The translations under genes were made by a program, and so were the position numbers. 64,000 bases of DNA, from NCBI RefSeq assembly GCF_030445035.2, contig NC_080701.1, forward strand, positions 14,536,739-14,600,738. The letters are read 5' to 3'. Shown piece by piece: positions 12,595-24,104 of the stretch. Origin of the DNA: Dasypus novemcinctus. Its lineage: Eukaryota > Chordata > Mammalia > Cingulata > Dasypodidae. The stretch's first letter is position 1, and the number at the start of each line of letters is the position of its first letter. The notes below the pieces were generated by a model. The model had not been told where the DNA came from, did no database searches, and saw only the letters and a program-made list of their open reading frames with translations.

Positions 12595-14262
12595 GGATCA
12601 CAGAGTGGTTCAACAAGGCAGCGGAGGAATATGGGTATGGGATGTTATTGACAGGGGACATATGGTTGACAGGGAGTTATACAGGGCATGTGTCCAGGGT
12701 GCATGGAAATGTTTGGATATACTCATAGTGGAAACAATTAAAAACCACAGCTGGGGGGGGTACTAGGTTCCTGGCCAGGGTGGGGGGGCTCTGTCGTGGT
12801 CCCTAGGGGAGCAGCGGCAGTCCCCCAGGTGCAATGGCAAGGACCAGGAAGGAATGAGGGTCCAACAGTGACCCCCTGTTACTAATGACTATGCTTGTGA
12901 GCCTATACACCTGAAATAAAAACAAGGCATAGAGCAGCACTGTGCCTAAGAGTTCCCTCCTGACAGCCTCTGTGTTACTCAAATGTGGCCAGTCTCAAAG
13001 CCAAACTCAGCATGTAAATGCAATGCCTTCCCCCCAGCGTGGGACATGACACCCAGGGATAAGCCTCCCTGGCACCGAGGGATCACTACCAAGTACCAGC
13101 TGATGATGTAACTAGAAAATGACCTTGAATTAAAGGTTCAACACAGACCAGCAGAATATCCCTGTTTACATATAATAACAGGAGTTAAAAATGCTGTTTG
13201 ACCTAAAGTAAGGGGGAAATGGAAAGGACAAATGAGTTTATATGGCTGTGAGTCTCTAAAAAAGAGTCTGGAGGTTGTCAGAAGGATTGCCCTTATGCAC
13301 ACTTGAGCAGAGTCTCAGAAACAGATAAAGTAGATACAGCCCCAGGTATTGGTTCTTTTGAGGGCTAAAGAGACCCACAGGTTCTATGGTCATGGCAAAT
13401 GGAGTTCACTGCCATGTCAGTTGGCCCTTCTTTGGAGCTGGTGTTTCTGCGTGATGGAGCTAGACTCAGATGTGATCTCTTTTCACAAGCCTTTCATGCT
13501 ACTTTACTGGAATTGTAGTTGGTGCTGTGGTTTAAGATATATCTAGGGGATTTGAATCTCTGGACTGACAATATGATAGCCAGACACTGAGCCTCAACAG
13601 ACTTCAGCTCCTACACTCTGATTTATTGGACTTACCCCACTCAGCTAACATGGAGTTGAAGAATGTCAACCACCACACCTTGGAGCCTAGAGTGCCTACA
13701 ACTGAAAGCAGGAGGATTGCATCCAGTATCCATGTGGAATCTAAGCCCCCTCTTGACATAGATGTGGAATGGACACAACCAAGCCAAGGTCCACAGGAAG
13801 GAGGAATACAGTAAGGATTAGAGTGGACTTAATGATATTCTATTCATGAACTATTGTGGTTAATAATCGAGAAAATGTGGCATTGGTGTGGAAAAAGTGG
13901 CCATGGTGGCTGCTGGGTGCAGGGAATGGGAGGAAGGGATGAGATGTGGAGGCATTTTCAGGACTTGGAGTTGTCCTGAGTGGTGCTGCAGGGACAATTG
14001 CCAGACATTGTATGTCCTCCCATGGCCCACTGGATGGAACATGGGAGAGTGTGGGCTATGGTATGGACCACAGGCCATGGGGTGCAGCGATGCCCAGAGA
14101 TGTACTCACCAGATGCAATGGATGTGTCATGATGATGGGGGAGAGTGTTACTGTGGGAGGAGTGGTGGGGTGGAGGCAGTGGGGGTGAATGGGGACCTCA
14201 TATTTTTTTAATGTAATATTTTTTAAAAAATGAATAAATAAAATTAAATAAATAAAAAAAAG
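12595..14262 (+). mobile_element. element E copy 1, poly(A) retroelement nested in L1
   Basis: About 1.67 kb forward-strand insertion ending in an A-rich tail (14222-14262). It is enclosed by GAAACTATTGCCT at 12582-12594 and 14263-14275, and L1 sequence continues across the two repeats. This is the longest of four copies here (also 21039-21987, 32912-33446, 47762-48946). All share the same 3' end ('gggacctcatat...taatgtaatat' then A-rich) but differ in 5' start, the usual sign of 5' truncation during target-primed reverse transcription. Frames inside (13626-13814, 13888-14211) are short and not conserved among copies, so I see no protein. It could be the long 3' UTR of a xenarthran L1 or a separate non-autonomous LINE-mobilised family; I cannot tell which. 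Confidence 0.85.
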
Positions 14263-14364
14263 GAAACTATTGCCTACCACAAGAACCTGAAGATGTTTTC
14301 CTTCATTTTCTTCTAGGAGTTTCATGGTTGTTGCTTTTATATTCAGTTTTGTGGGAGTTTTTTA

Positions 14365-14596
14365 TTTTCTTGTCTGTTTATTTCTTTTAGGTACTGGGGC
14401 CAGGGATTGACCCCTGGACCTCTATGTGAGCAGCAGGCACTTAACCATTGAGCCACATGGGCTCCCCTGAGTTTGTTTTTTCATTTGTTTACTTGTCAGA
14501 TTTTGCTTGTTTGTTTCTAGGAGGCACCTAAAACTGAACCTGAGACATCCCATGTGGGAAGCAAGCAGTCAACCACTTGAGCCATGTTTTCTCCCA
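14365..14596 (-). mobile_element. pair of tRNA-like SINE units, antisense
   Basis: Two head-like units in tandem inside the L1. On the reverse strand the right unit (14521-14596) carries ATGGCTCAAGTGG and the left unit (14390-14466) carries TGTGGCTCAATGG, both like a pol III A box. The left unit also has GGGGTCAATCCCT, like a B box. The flanking L1 text is interrupted here, so it is an insertion, but I found no clean target-site duplication. Confidence 0.6.
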
Positions 14597-15898
14597 ATTT
14601 TTGTATAAGATGTGACATATAGGCCCTCTTTCTCTTCAGTTATAGCAGCACCATTGGTTGAATACACTGTTCTGACCAAACTGGATGAGCTTCATAGTCT
14701 TGTCGAAATCAGTTGACTGTAGATGTCTGGGTCTATTTCTGAGTTCTCTATTTGGTTCCATTGGTCATCTGTCTGTCTTTATGCCAGTACCATGCTGGTT
14801 TTTTTTGTTTTTTTTTTGTTTTTTTTTTTTTTACCACTAAGTAGCTAAGTAATATGCTTTAAATTCCAGAAATAAGAGTTGTCCAACTTCATTTTTTTTT
14901 TCAGACATTTTTGGCTCTTTGGGGCCACTTACCCTGCCAAATAAATTTGATTATTGGTTTTTCTATTTCTGCAAAAAAGGCTGTTGGAATTCTTATTGGG
15001 ATTGCATTGAATCTATAAATCAGTTTGGGCAGAATTGACATATTGACAATATTTTTCTTCTAATCCATGAACACGTAATGTCCTTCCATTTATTTAAGTC
15101 TTCTTTAGTTACTTTTAGCAATTTTTTGAGTTTTCTGAATACAGGTCCTTTATGTCCTTGATTAAGCTTATTCCTAAATATTTGTTTTAGTTGTATTATA
15201 AAAGGATTTTTTTCTGTTTCCTCCTCATTTTGCACATCAGTAATATATAGAAAAGCTATTGATATTTGCATATTAATCTTGTATCCTGCCACTTTGCTGC
15301 ACTTGTCTATTAATTCTGGTAGCTTTGTTGTGGATTTTTCAGGATTATCTAAAAATAGGAACATATCATCAGCGAATAATAAAAGTTTTACTTCTTCCTT
15401 TACTATTTAGGTGCCGTTTATTTCTTTATCTAGCCTAATTGCCCTAGATAGAACTTCTAGCATAATATTGAATAATAATGGTGAGAGTAGGAATCCTTGC
15501 CTTGTTCCCAATCTCAGCAGGAAAGCTTTCCGTCATTCAACATTGAGTACAGTGCTAGCTGTAGGTTTCTCCTATGTGCAGTTTACCGTATTGAGGAAGC
15601 TTCCTTCTATTTCTGTATTTTGGAGTGTTTTTATCAAGAAAGGGTGCTATATTTTGTCAAATACCTTTTGTGCATAAATCAAGAGGATCATGTGATTTTT
15701 CTTCTTCAATTTATCAATGTGGTGTATTACACTAATTGATTTTCTTGTGTCAAACCACCCTTGCATACCTGGAATAAAACCCACTTGATTGTGGTGTATA
15801 ATTCTTTTAATGTGCTTTTGGATTTGGCTTGCAAGTAATTTGTTGAGAATTTTTGCATCTATATTCATAGAGCTATTGGTCTGTAATTTTCTTTTTTT

Positions 15899-17428
15899 CC
15901 TACAGAGATTTGACGTCCAAATATATTTTAATAATTGTAGTTTTTATACTGTTCACTTTTGGGGCTGTATTTACATTGCAGTTCTTTGCAGAATAATTAA
16001 TGAAATATCCTTGTTCTGCAATATGACACTTGGCAATACTTTGCTTTCTATTTTGAGCTCATTAGTGTAACTTTCAGTGGAAATGGCTCTATAATACCAT
16101 TGCATCAACTCCTTTAGAAAATCATGTTATTGGATATCCATTTATAACCTACCCCCTAAGTGATCTCAGTTATTTTATGTCTTGGTTTCGCTTCTATGAA
16201 ATGTTCTATAAAAAATTGCTGCCCTTCCTGGTCTCGTAGAACCACAGTGTTTAGTTAGATGTTTCTGTGAAGTTCATTTTACCCCTCATGAGTGGATCCC
16301 ATATAACTCGCAAGGACTTTTCTTCTGATAGATTTCTCAAATAAAGTTAGGGAGCTGTGGATGTCTAAAAAACTTCAGTGAAAGATCATTGACTTGTGAA
16401 GAGTGCAAAAGGTGGGCAAAGGAGAGAGAAACTGGAAAAAGTATCTACACATATGTAATTCTATATGTGTAGAATTAAAGCCCCTTCTATGTCCTTTTCA
16501 TTCAGTGCTTCATGTATACCTAGAGATGACCTTGAAATCTGGGTATTATTATCAATAATACTGGAGGTCATAGTAACTTGCCAGTGACAGCTCAGGCTAT
16601 CAGTAAATGATATACACATCTGACTGACTCCTAAACTTAACACTTTTTCCACATAGTGATTGGAAACAGTGGATAATAGAATATTTCCTAGTTAGGCAGA
16701 TTTAATCATCATCACCAGCTCTCAGTTTTCTTCACTAATAGGTTATGGTTTGAGCAACAATAAGAGAAACAGATGTGAATTTTGTATAAACTCACTGGCA
16801 ATTGATATTATTTTGGTTTCTACCAGGAGAAAGGCTGAAAATAGCCATGCATTCAGATCAAACCTTGATGTCCATTTCACTGGGGGATGCAAATACATTT
16901 TCTATTTTCCATGTACCTCTCTCTCTTTTTTTTTTTTTTTTAGAAGAAATTGGAGGTGACCATAATCCTTTTAAATTGAGTTAAGGCTTACTCAGGGGCT
17001 ATTTTATTGAAATTTGGAGAAACCAATATAAGTTGGTTGACTTTCAAGCTCAAAGAGGCAAAATTCATAAATGAACAATTTAAGTAGAGAGCTATAATCT
17101 AACTGTGAAACAAATCAGGCAATTAAAATGTGTTAGCTTAATATTCTGAAATGACATAAGACAGATATTAGATTATTCCTCAATATCAACATCTTATGGA
17201 ATATCTTCTATCCTGTGTCCTATTTGGATAAGTGATAATAATATCAACATATCATAGAATGGTAGAACTGCACCCTTAGGTCTTTATCCTCATTTTTAGA
17301 ATAAGAAAACTAAAACATCAGGAGATGAAGTAATTTATTCAAGATTACTCTATAGTTTATAGCAAAAATACCCTATTCTGAGCTAAGACAAAGATCCAGA
17401 GCTGATTTTCAGTTCAGCACTTGGTTCC
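15899..17428. other. unassigned DNA with weak MIR traces
   Basis: Mostly unidentified AT-rich sequence. Antisense MIR-like words occur at about 16515-16610 and 17270-17350 ('cctcattttta...aagaaaactaaaacatcagg...aagtaattta'), too diverged to delimit. A T18 tract lies at 16924-16941. Confidence 0.35.
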
Positions 17429-18083
17429 TGTATTCGTCCACCGAAAGGGTACTTATGCAAAGTACCAGAAATCTGTTTGGTTTTATAAAAGGTATTTATT
17501 TGGGGTAGAAGCTTACAGCTACCAGGCCCTAAAGAGTCCAACTCAAGGTACCATAAGAGGTACTTTCTCACCCAGTCATTTGCCACATGCTGATTAATAT
17601 GGCAGGCTATGTCTGTGAGGATCCAGCCTTCCTCTTCTTAAGTCTCTGTGGTCCCAGCTTCTTCCAATATCAGCTGTAGGCTGGGATAAGCCTCATCACG
17701 CTCCAGGAGCATATTTCTCTCTGGGCTCAGCTGCTCTGGTCTTTCTACAGTGTCAGCTGTAGACTATCAGCTCTCTCTTCCTGGGGCCTCTGCCATGTCT
17801 ATGCAGCAGTCTCTATTCCTCTGTGTTCTTCTCCTGTGTGTTTACTTCCCAGGGATCCAGCATCAAAACTCCAACTCTCTCCTCTGCCGTGTTGTTTTCT
17901 CTGTGAGTCCCTGCCCCCTTTGTCCTACTGACTTGGCCGAATTAAAGCCCTAATTTTAATTTAATCAAGTCAAAGTGAAACCTCTGAACTTAATAAAATC
18001 TAATATTCCCAGAGGAACAGACCCGTTTACAAACACAATCCAGTATCTATTTTTTGAATTCCTAAACAGTAACAAACTGATAC
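17429..18083 (-). mobile_element. MaLR-type LTR, left member of abutting pair
   Basis: Reverse-strand LTR of the ERVL-MaLR kind. On the forward strand it begins TGTATTCGTCCACC. The antisense R/U5 signature 'ttttataaaaggtatttatttgggg' is at 17481-17507, where the reverse strand supplies the AATAAA-type signal. It ends '...aacaaactgataca' at 18083. No internal retroviral sequence is present. A second LTR of the same family follows immediately. Confidence 0.65.
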
Positions 18084-18729
18084 AGATGGTGATGCGAAGT
18101 ACCAGAAATCTGTTGGCTTTTATAAAGGGTATTTATTTGGGGTAAAAGCTTAAAATTATAAGACCCTAAAGAGTACAACTCAAGGTTGTTTTCTCACCAA
18201 AGTCAGTTGCCACATGTTGAAGCAAGGTGTTTGCAGATCTCTGCCTGGTCTTTCCTTTACCTCCAGGCTTCCAGTCCTCTTGAGGCTCCATGGGCACAGC
18301 TCCTTCCTGAGTCTAGCTGAAGGCTGGCATAGGGTCCATTTCTTTCCTGGCCTTCTCAGCGGCTCAAGTGCTCTGTTCGCTTCAGCTGCAAATTATCAGG
18401 CAAATGGTACATCTCTATTTCCAGGGCTTTAGCTGTTTGACCCTTCTCCTTTCTGTCACTAAGTTCTTTCCTCTGGCATCTGTGGAGCCCTCTTTTCCTA
18501 AATGTTTTCTTGAGTGAGCGTCCATTTATAGCAGCCCTCCAAGGAGCGGGGACTCAACCTGAGTCACCTTACTGACATGGTTGAATCAAAGCTTTAATCT
18601 TGACAGGTAATTTAACCAAGAGCCCTTCAACTGAATCCAGTATAATCAGAGTATCACACCCAGAATAGATTAGTTTACAAACATAATATTTCTATTTTGG
18701 GGATTCATCAATAATCTCCAACTGCCACA
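18084..18729 (-). mobile_element. MaLR-type LTR, right member of abutting pair
   Basis: Same family and strand as the preceding LTR: the 'gaagtaccagaaatctgttggc' and 'aagggtatttatttggggt' blocks are shared. The middle differs clearly, so the two are not recent copies of one LTR. Its left edge lacks the first 20 or so family bases. It ends '...ccaactgccaca' at 18729. The pair is bordered by GTTCC (17424-17428) and GTCCC (18730-18734), a possible eroded 5 bp duplication. Confidence 0.62.
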
Positions 18730-18734
18730 GTCCC

Positions 18735-19274
18735 CTACACTATACTGTCTCATAGTAAACTAATTATAATAATACCTTGTGCTTCCATTTAAAATGTATC
18801 TTTTTTTCTTTATCCAGATGTTTCTGCATTATCATTCCTTATAAATTTGTAGGAATGTAAGAACTTTACTTTTATTTCTTCAAAGAAATAATATTAACTG
18901 GCATAGCTCATTCAGTGCTTTGCATATATGCCAGAGACAACTGAGTGAATGATTACAATTGGTAATCAGTTGACACTTTAACTTTTCAGGCTTTGACCAT
19001 AACTGAAGCAGGATGAGCTTCTTGAAAACTAGTGTATTGGACAGGTTAAGTATCGTCTACTCCCACAGACTTCTTTTAATAGAAGACGCTGACCCATAAT
19101 TTCTAATGAGAGATTTACTCCTGCAGGCTAAGGATACTGATAATTTGTAAGTTGGCAAAAATCTCTAAGAAGTATTTTACAATTAAAATTTCTATCTAAA
19201 AAAAAAAAAAAGGAATGAAAGGAATGATGAACAATAAGCTATTCCAGTTCAATTCTCTCTTACTTTGGAATTTG
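18735..19274. other. unassigned AT-rich DNA
   Basis: Nothing recognised apart from an A13 tract at about 19199-19212. Confidence 0.35.
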
Positions 19275-19279
19275 GTGGT

Positions 19280-19840
19280 TATTTTAGTTTGCTAAATGCT
19301 GCCAATGCAATATACCAGAAATGAGTTGGCTTTTAAAATGGGAATTTATTAACTTAGGAGCTTTCAGTTCTGAGGTGGTGGAAGTGTGCAAATCAAGGCA
19401 TCACCAGAGATGCTTTCTCCCCAAGCTGTAGCAGTGGGCAATCAGCACATGAAAGAGAAAAATGGTGGCATCTGCTCATCTCTTCCTTCTCTTCCAGGTC
19501 TTCTTGCTTTCTGTTTCTGGCTTATGTGGCTTCCTCTCAGCTTCTGTGTTCCATTGATTCCAGCTTCTGGCTCCCACAGCCCTTAGCTTCTGGGTTCTTC
19601 TCTGTCTCTGCCACTTTCTTTCTGTGTCTGTGACTTTTTATTCCACTGTTTATAAAGAAATCCAGTAAGATGATTAAGACCAATCCTGGGTCATGCCCAA
19701 CTGAATGATCTAATCAATAGAAAGGTCCCTTAACTGAATCTAATCAAAAGGTCCCATCTACAATAGGTTTACATGCACAGAAGTGAATTAGCTTTAAGAA
19801 CAGGATTTCCTAGGGTCCGCAAAAGACTCAAACTGACCCA
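19280..19840 (-). mobile_element. solo MaLR-type LTR
   Basis: Reverse-strand LTR related to the pair at 17429-18729 and to 29939-30386: shared 'tgctgccaatgcaatataccagaaatg' and 'gggaatttatta' blocks. It is flanked by an exact 5 bp duplication GTGGT at 19275-19279 and 19841-19845, as expected of an LTR retroelement integrase. No internal region, so it is a solo LTR. The open frame at 19386-19586 is antisense LTR sequence. Confidence 0.75.
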
Positions 19841-21021
19841 GTGGTTGAAGCAGACACTATAAAGACACAGGAAGAAAGCAAGAAACCTGAGATCACAAGG
19901 TTGCAGAGGCCATGCGAGGTCAAACACAAGTCAAAATGACAAAGAAGCAGAAGATACAGGGAAGAGAAAATAATAACACATGCAGACTAGGATGGAAGAT
20001 GTTGCTTAGTTACATCAGTCGTAATGGGACTAAATTTACACTGAAATGTTGCATAGTACAAATGTGGAGAAATAATAAACTTAAGATGGTGAAGGGATAA
20101 GTTGCCTAGATATGTGGGATGCCTTAGATCCTGTTTCCTTCCAGTTCTACTCCCCAAGAAGCCCGACTGAGTGCACTTGCCCCCTCTACAAAGCCCTCCC
20201 TGTGACCTTCCTGTGTTTCCATGAGTTTCCTAATTTTTATTGCCACACAATCTTTCCAATTACTTGTCCACTCCAATTTCTGAAGATGCCTACATGTGTT
20301 TCTGTTGCTTACAACTCAAAGAGCTTAAATGGTACAGCTGAACCCAGGACAGAGACTATAGATAGCTTCTCACTTGGGCAGTCATATTCGGTACACTTAC
20401 TGTTTCCTGGGTCAGTCATGTTTACTACAACCCTAAGTAGCAGACTCTTTCTTTAGGCCCAGCCCAATTTACATCCGCTTTCATACAACACCAGGCACAA
20501 CAGCAATAGAAGTACTCTCCGGAGTCATCAACTAACTTTTCCAAAGCTGTTATGCCTCAAGCACTTCCTTTTACCTTTAATCATCTTCCTTGCATATGGC
20601 CCTCTTGGGCTACTCCTAAGAAAATATTTGAAAGGATATCTAGAACTTGACTATTTTTAAGTGAAAAACTAAAAACGTGTTTCTGAAATGGGAAGGAGCA
20701 GTAATCTAACTTAAGTATGCCATTGTAAGCTCCTCTGCCCTGCTATTCCTCCACAGCTTCTTACAATCCCATTCAGTTTGATGTATTACCTTGGTCAATA
20801 CTGGTGTTCCAGGACATGCCAATGAAATTGGATGGGTTGGAACTGTTTTGGAAAAATGGTGTGTGGTTGAACTTGTTGCCTCTTGGTATACAGTCTGGCT
20901 ACTCTGGACTCTGTACTTATGAAAATTCTCCACCTATCAAAGGTGTTATGTTCATTAAGTAACTTCTCATAAATTTTTCTTTACAGTCATCCTATGGATG
21001 CATTGCAAATATAGTTAGATC
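19841..21021. other. unassigned DNA, possible L2 trace
   Basis: Mostly unidentified. 20160-20230 ('cccccctctacaaagccctccctgtgacc' pattern) faintly recalls sense L2. The 114-codon frame at 20112-20456 has no family I recognise. Confidence 0.35.
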
Positions 21022-21038
21022 AATATTGATCCAGGCTT

Positions 21039-21987
21039 ATATGGCTACGAGTTTCTAAAAAAGAGTCTGGAGGCTGGCAGAAGGTTTGCCCTCATGCACA
21101 ACTGAGCAGAGTCAGAGAGACAGATAAAGCAGATACAACCCCCAGATATTGGTTCCTTTGAGGGCTAAAGAGACCCATGGGAGTTATGGTCATGGCCGAT
21201 GGGGTTAACTACCAGGGCAGATGGCCCCTCTTTGGAAATGGTGTTTATGTGTGATGAATCTGGACTCAGATGGGATCTCCCTTCATAAGACTTTCATGCT
21301 AATGTGCTGGAGGTGCAGTTAATGTTGGGGTTTAAGATATATTTAGGGGATTTGAATCTCTGGACAGACAATGTGATAGCTAGATCCTGAGCCTCAACAG
21401 ACTCCAGCACCTACAATCTGATTTATTGGACTTACCACACTCAGCTAAGATGGAGGTGAAGAAGGACAACCACCACACCATGGAGCCTAGAGTGATTACA
21501 ACTGAAAATGGGAGGATTGCATCCAGCATCCAGGTGGAATCTGAGCCTCCTCTTGACATAAAGGTGCAATGGACACAACCAATCCAGTGTCCACATAGAA
21601 GAGGTGGCATTGGATTGGGAAAAGTGGACATAATGGACAAAGGGTATGGGGAAAGGCAGGAAGAGATGAGAGGTGGAGGCGTCTTCGGGACATGGAGCTG
21701 CCCTGGATGGTGCTTCAGAGGTAATCACCGGACATTGTAAATCCTCACAGGGCCTACATGATGGAATAGAGGAGAGTATGGGCCATGATGTGAACCAATG
21801 TATATGAGGTGCAGAGGTGCCCAAAGATGTACTTACCAAATCCAATGGATGTGTCATGATGATGGGAACGAGTGTTGTTGGGGGGGGGGGAGGGGGGGGG
21901 GTGGAGTTGAATGGGACCTCACATATATATTTTTAATGTAATATTATTACAAAGTCAATAAAAAATTAAAAAATTAAAAAAAAAAAA
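21039..21987 (+). mobile_element. element E copy 2, 5'-truncated
   Basis: Forward-strand copy of the family at 12595-14262, starting at 'atatggctacgagtttctaaaaaagagtctgg', a point internal to copy 1. It ends in an A-rich tail at 21957-21987. The exact 17 bp duplication AATATTGATCCAGGCTT is at 21022-21038 and 21988-22004. It contains a long G-run near the 3' end (21880-21901). Open frames at 21426-21740 and 21441-21857 lie inside it and are not supported as genes. Confidence 0.88.
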
Positions 21988-22004
21988 AATATTGATCCAG
22001 GCTT

Positions 22005-23730
22005 TAATTTGCTATCCATTCTAACATTGCCTAACAACAAGAAAGGGTCTCAATTATGTAGCACTGTGCTCCAAGAAGCTCTTGGTACCAAATATGTATC
22101 TCATTTATTTTCATCACACCATATGTGGTTTTCAGATTTCAGACTTTAACATTTTTGTTTTACAGATGGGAAAGGAGGTAGCTGGTAACTCATCTTTATT
22201 AAGAAAGCAAGTGGTTGGTAGAGAAAGTAGTAGAAAGTCCACCTCCAGATTCCTAATCTCAATAGTTTGCTCTTTCAACAAGCTATGTTGCTTTTAACTT
22301 TCTTTGAATTATAAATGATATACCCATCCTGGATTGCATTTACCAAATAGTTGTTATGCCCGAAACCATAGACTATATATTTGAAGTGCTTTTTTTTTGG
22401 GGGGGGGATTGTTTTGTTTTACTGTTATATGGAAGAGAGTGTCTTAGAGATGAGGTATGTAAAAATGCACAAACAAGATTGATCTGAGAGAAATTAATGT
22501 GCAATGTATTTATTTTGATAACATAAAAAGGATTACTGAACCCTGAGTTTTAGGACCTGGGAAGATATTAGGAGTTGCAGTATAGTGACAGGAGGTACTT
22601 GAATGAGAAAAATATGTAGGAAGAGAATAGGAAATTCTCTCTTTTCTGACATATACAACATAAGGCAACAATTCCAAAAGGAGCATTTTGTGGTAGAGTC
22701 CTTGTTTAGCAATGTGCCCTCTAATAATTTCCATTTCCTTCCTTGGTTGCCATCCTAACCCTAATTGCACATTGGACAGGGTTGAAGTGCCAGCCTTAAG
22801 GAAAGTGGGTTATGGTTAAAACCTCCTCAAAATTGCCTTGTTTTTCAGTCTACATGGATGAGTGTCATGCACGGTTGCCAGCTAACTCAAGAGACAGTGC
22901 AACAATGGTGACTCTTGGGCACTGATGAAACGGAAATTCCTTCTTACCCATTCCATTAAAATAATAAGAAGCTCATTTAAAATGAGAAGGGAAAATTCTA
23001 ATCAAGGAAGAATTGGTACTCTTATGGTGTTGCTTTTTGAAATCATCCTGATTCATTTAGAAATCTTAATAACCCCTATCAACATCAGTATCAGCTGCTG
23101 CTTCAGAAAACACCACCAACAACAACATGTATCGCAGACGCTCTAATAGTAAGAACAGGCAGTTTCTTAAAAATTGTTGATGACTTTGAATTGCATACCT
23201 GATTATGCTCTTCTCCATCTTGTATAGCCATAGAACAGTATTCTCCATTCTCTCTGATGTTTCGTCAATTGAGAGGAACTCCAACAGCACTGTATATAGG
23301 ATTAGATCCTGAAACATTTACCTTTTCTTTCCTAAGGGGTTGCTTCCAACGCTGGAGAACAATCTTAACTCTTGAATAAAAACCCCATTCCCCCTTTTAA
23401 CAGCTGTTGTTTCTCAGGGATTAAAAGGGTTTGCTTCATTATAGTATCTCATCTTTATTATCATCATTATTGTCATAATCATTTCAGTGACCTTCTTTGT
23501 CCAGGCACTGTTCTGGTCTCTTAATAATATTACTGTAATGCTCACAGCACTCTTTTGTACAAGCACTAGAATATAGTTCTTAGAGATGAGAGAAGCTGGT
23601 CTCAAGATCCCAGCCTGGGGGAAGTCAGATCTGACATCAGAGCTAGATTCCTAAATCCACACTCTTTACCAAATAGTGTGAATGATTATCAAGTTTTCTC
23701 TTCTGCCTGTGGATACACACACACACACAA
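22005..23730. other. unassigned AT-rich DNA
   Basis: No gene or repeat identified. There is a T9G9 run at 22391-22408 and a (CA)n run at 23714-23729. The 86-codon reverse frame at 22510-22770 is unrecognised and has no splice or promoter context that I can see. Confidence 0.35.
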
Positions 23731-23742
23731 ATATATTTTTTA

Positions 23743-24092
23743 TCCCCCCCCGTTTTGACTTTTTGCATGCTATCTGCTCTCCATGTCCATTTTGCTGTGC
23801 ATTCTTCTGTGTCTGTATTATTTATTTTATTTCCCCTCCCCTCTTGCAGCTTGCTTGCTGTCTGCTCTCTGTGTTCATTCGCTGCTGGCTCTTCTGTGTT
23901 CTTGCTTGTCTCCCTTCTTTTTCGTTGCATCACCTTTTGCTGAGTCAGCTCTCCATGGTATCTGCAGGCCCGGTGGCTCTCCACAGCATGCAGGCGAGCC
24001 TGCCTTCGCAAGGAGGCCCCGGGATGCGAACCAGGTGCCTCCCATAGGGCAGACGGGAGCTCATCTGATTGAGCCACAGCTGCTTCCCAGAG
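23743..24092 (-). mobile_element. DAS SINE with duplicated 3' module
   Basis: Reverse-strand DAS SINE. Its head at 24020-24092 reads CAGCTGTGGCTCAATCAG (A box) and GGTTCGCATCCC (B box) on the reverse strand. The body leads to a G-rich block and a first A-rich tail at about 23820-23840. A second, partial copy of the 3' body then follows, with 'gagagcagatagcatgcaa' and a G8 run, before the final tail. The 12 bp duplication ATATATTTTTTA at 23731-23742 and 24093-24104 encloses the whole. Confidence 0.85.
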
Positions 24093-24104
24093 ATATATTT
24101 TTTA

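Larger units (their letters stand above)
11105..15898 (-). mobile_element. 5'-truncated L1 with RT motif, split by element E
   Basis: Reverse-strand L1. The 3' UTR is at 11105-12581 (antisense 'tctggcttgcttcactcaacataatg' at 11775-11800 is a standard L1 3' landmark). L1 sequence resumes after the nested element at 14263. ORF2 reads on the reverse strand: about 15647-15868 carries [17 protein letters not shown] and [13 protein letters not shown] from the RT domain. The catalytic FADD codons sit at 15365-15376, and the thumb/C-terminal side follows at 15020-15364 (KINMQISIAFLY, CSWIRR). ORF2 is broken by frameshifts. The copy ends abruptly at about 15898, just upstream of NYRPIALMNIDAK, so endonuclease, ORF1 and 5' UTR are absent. 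It is interrupted by element E (12595-14262) and a tRNA-like SINE pair (14365-14596). Confidence 0.85.

Noticed and set aside
13888-14325. ORFs of 107 and 89 codons
   Set aside because: Inside element E; not kept open in the other three copies.
15020-15364. Possible host gene encoding a 114-residue protein
   Set aside because: It is the L1 ORF2 region immediately after FADD.
23714-23729. CRISPR-like or satellite repeat
   Set aside because: Simple (CA)n; no spaced repeat arrays exist in the window.
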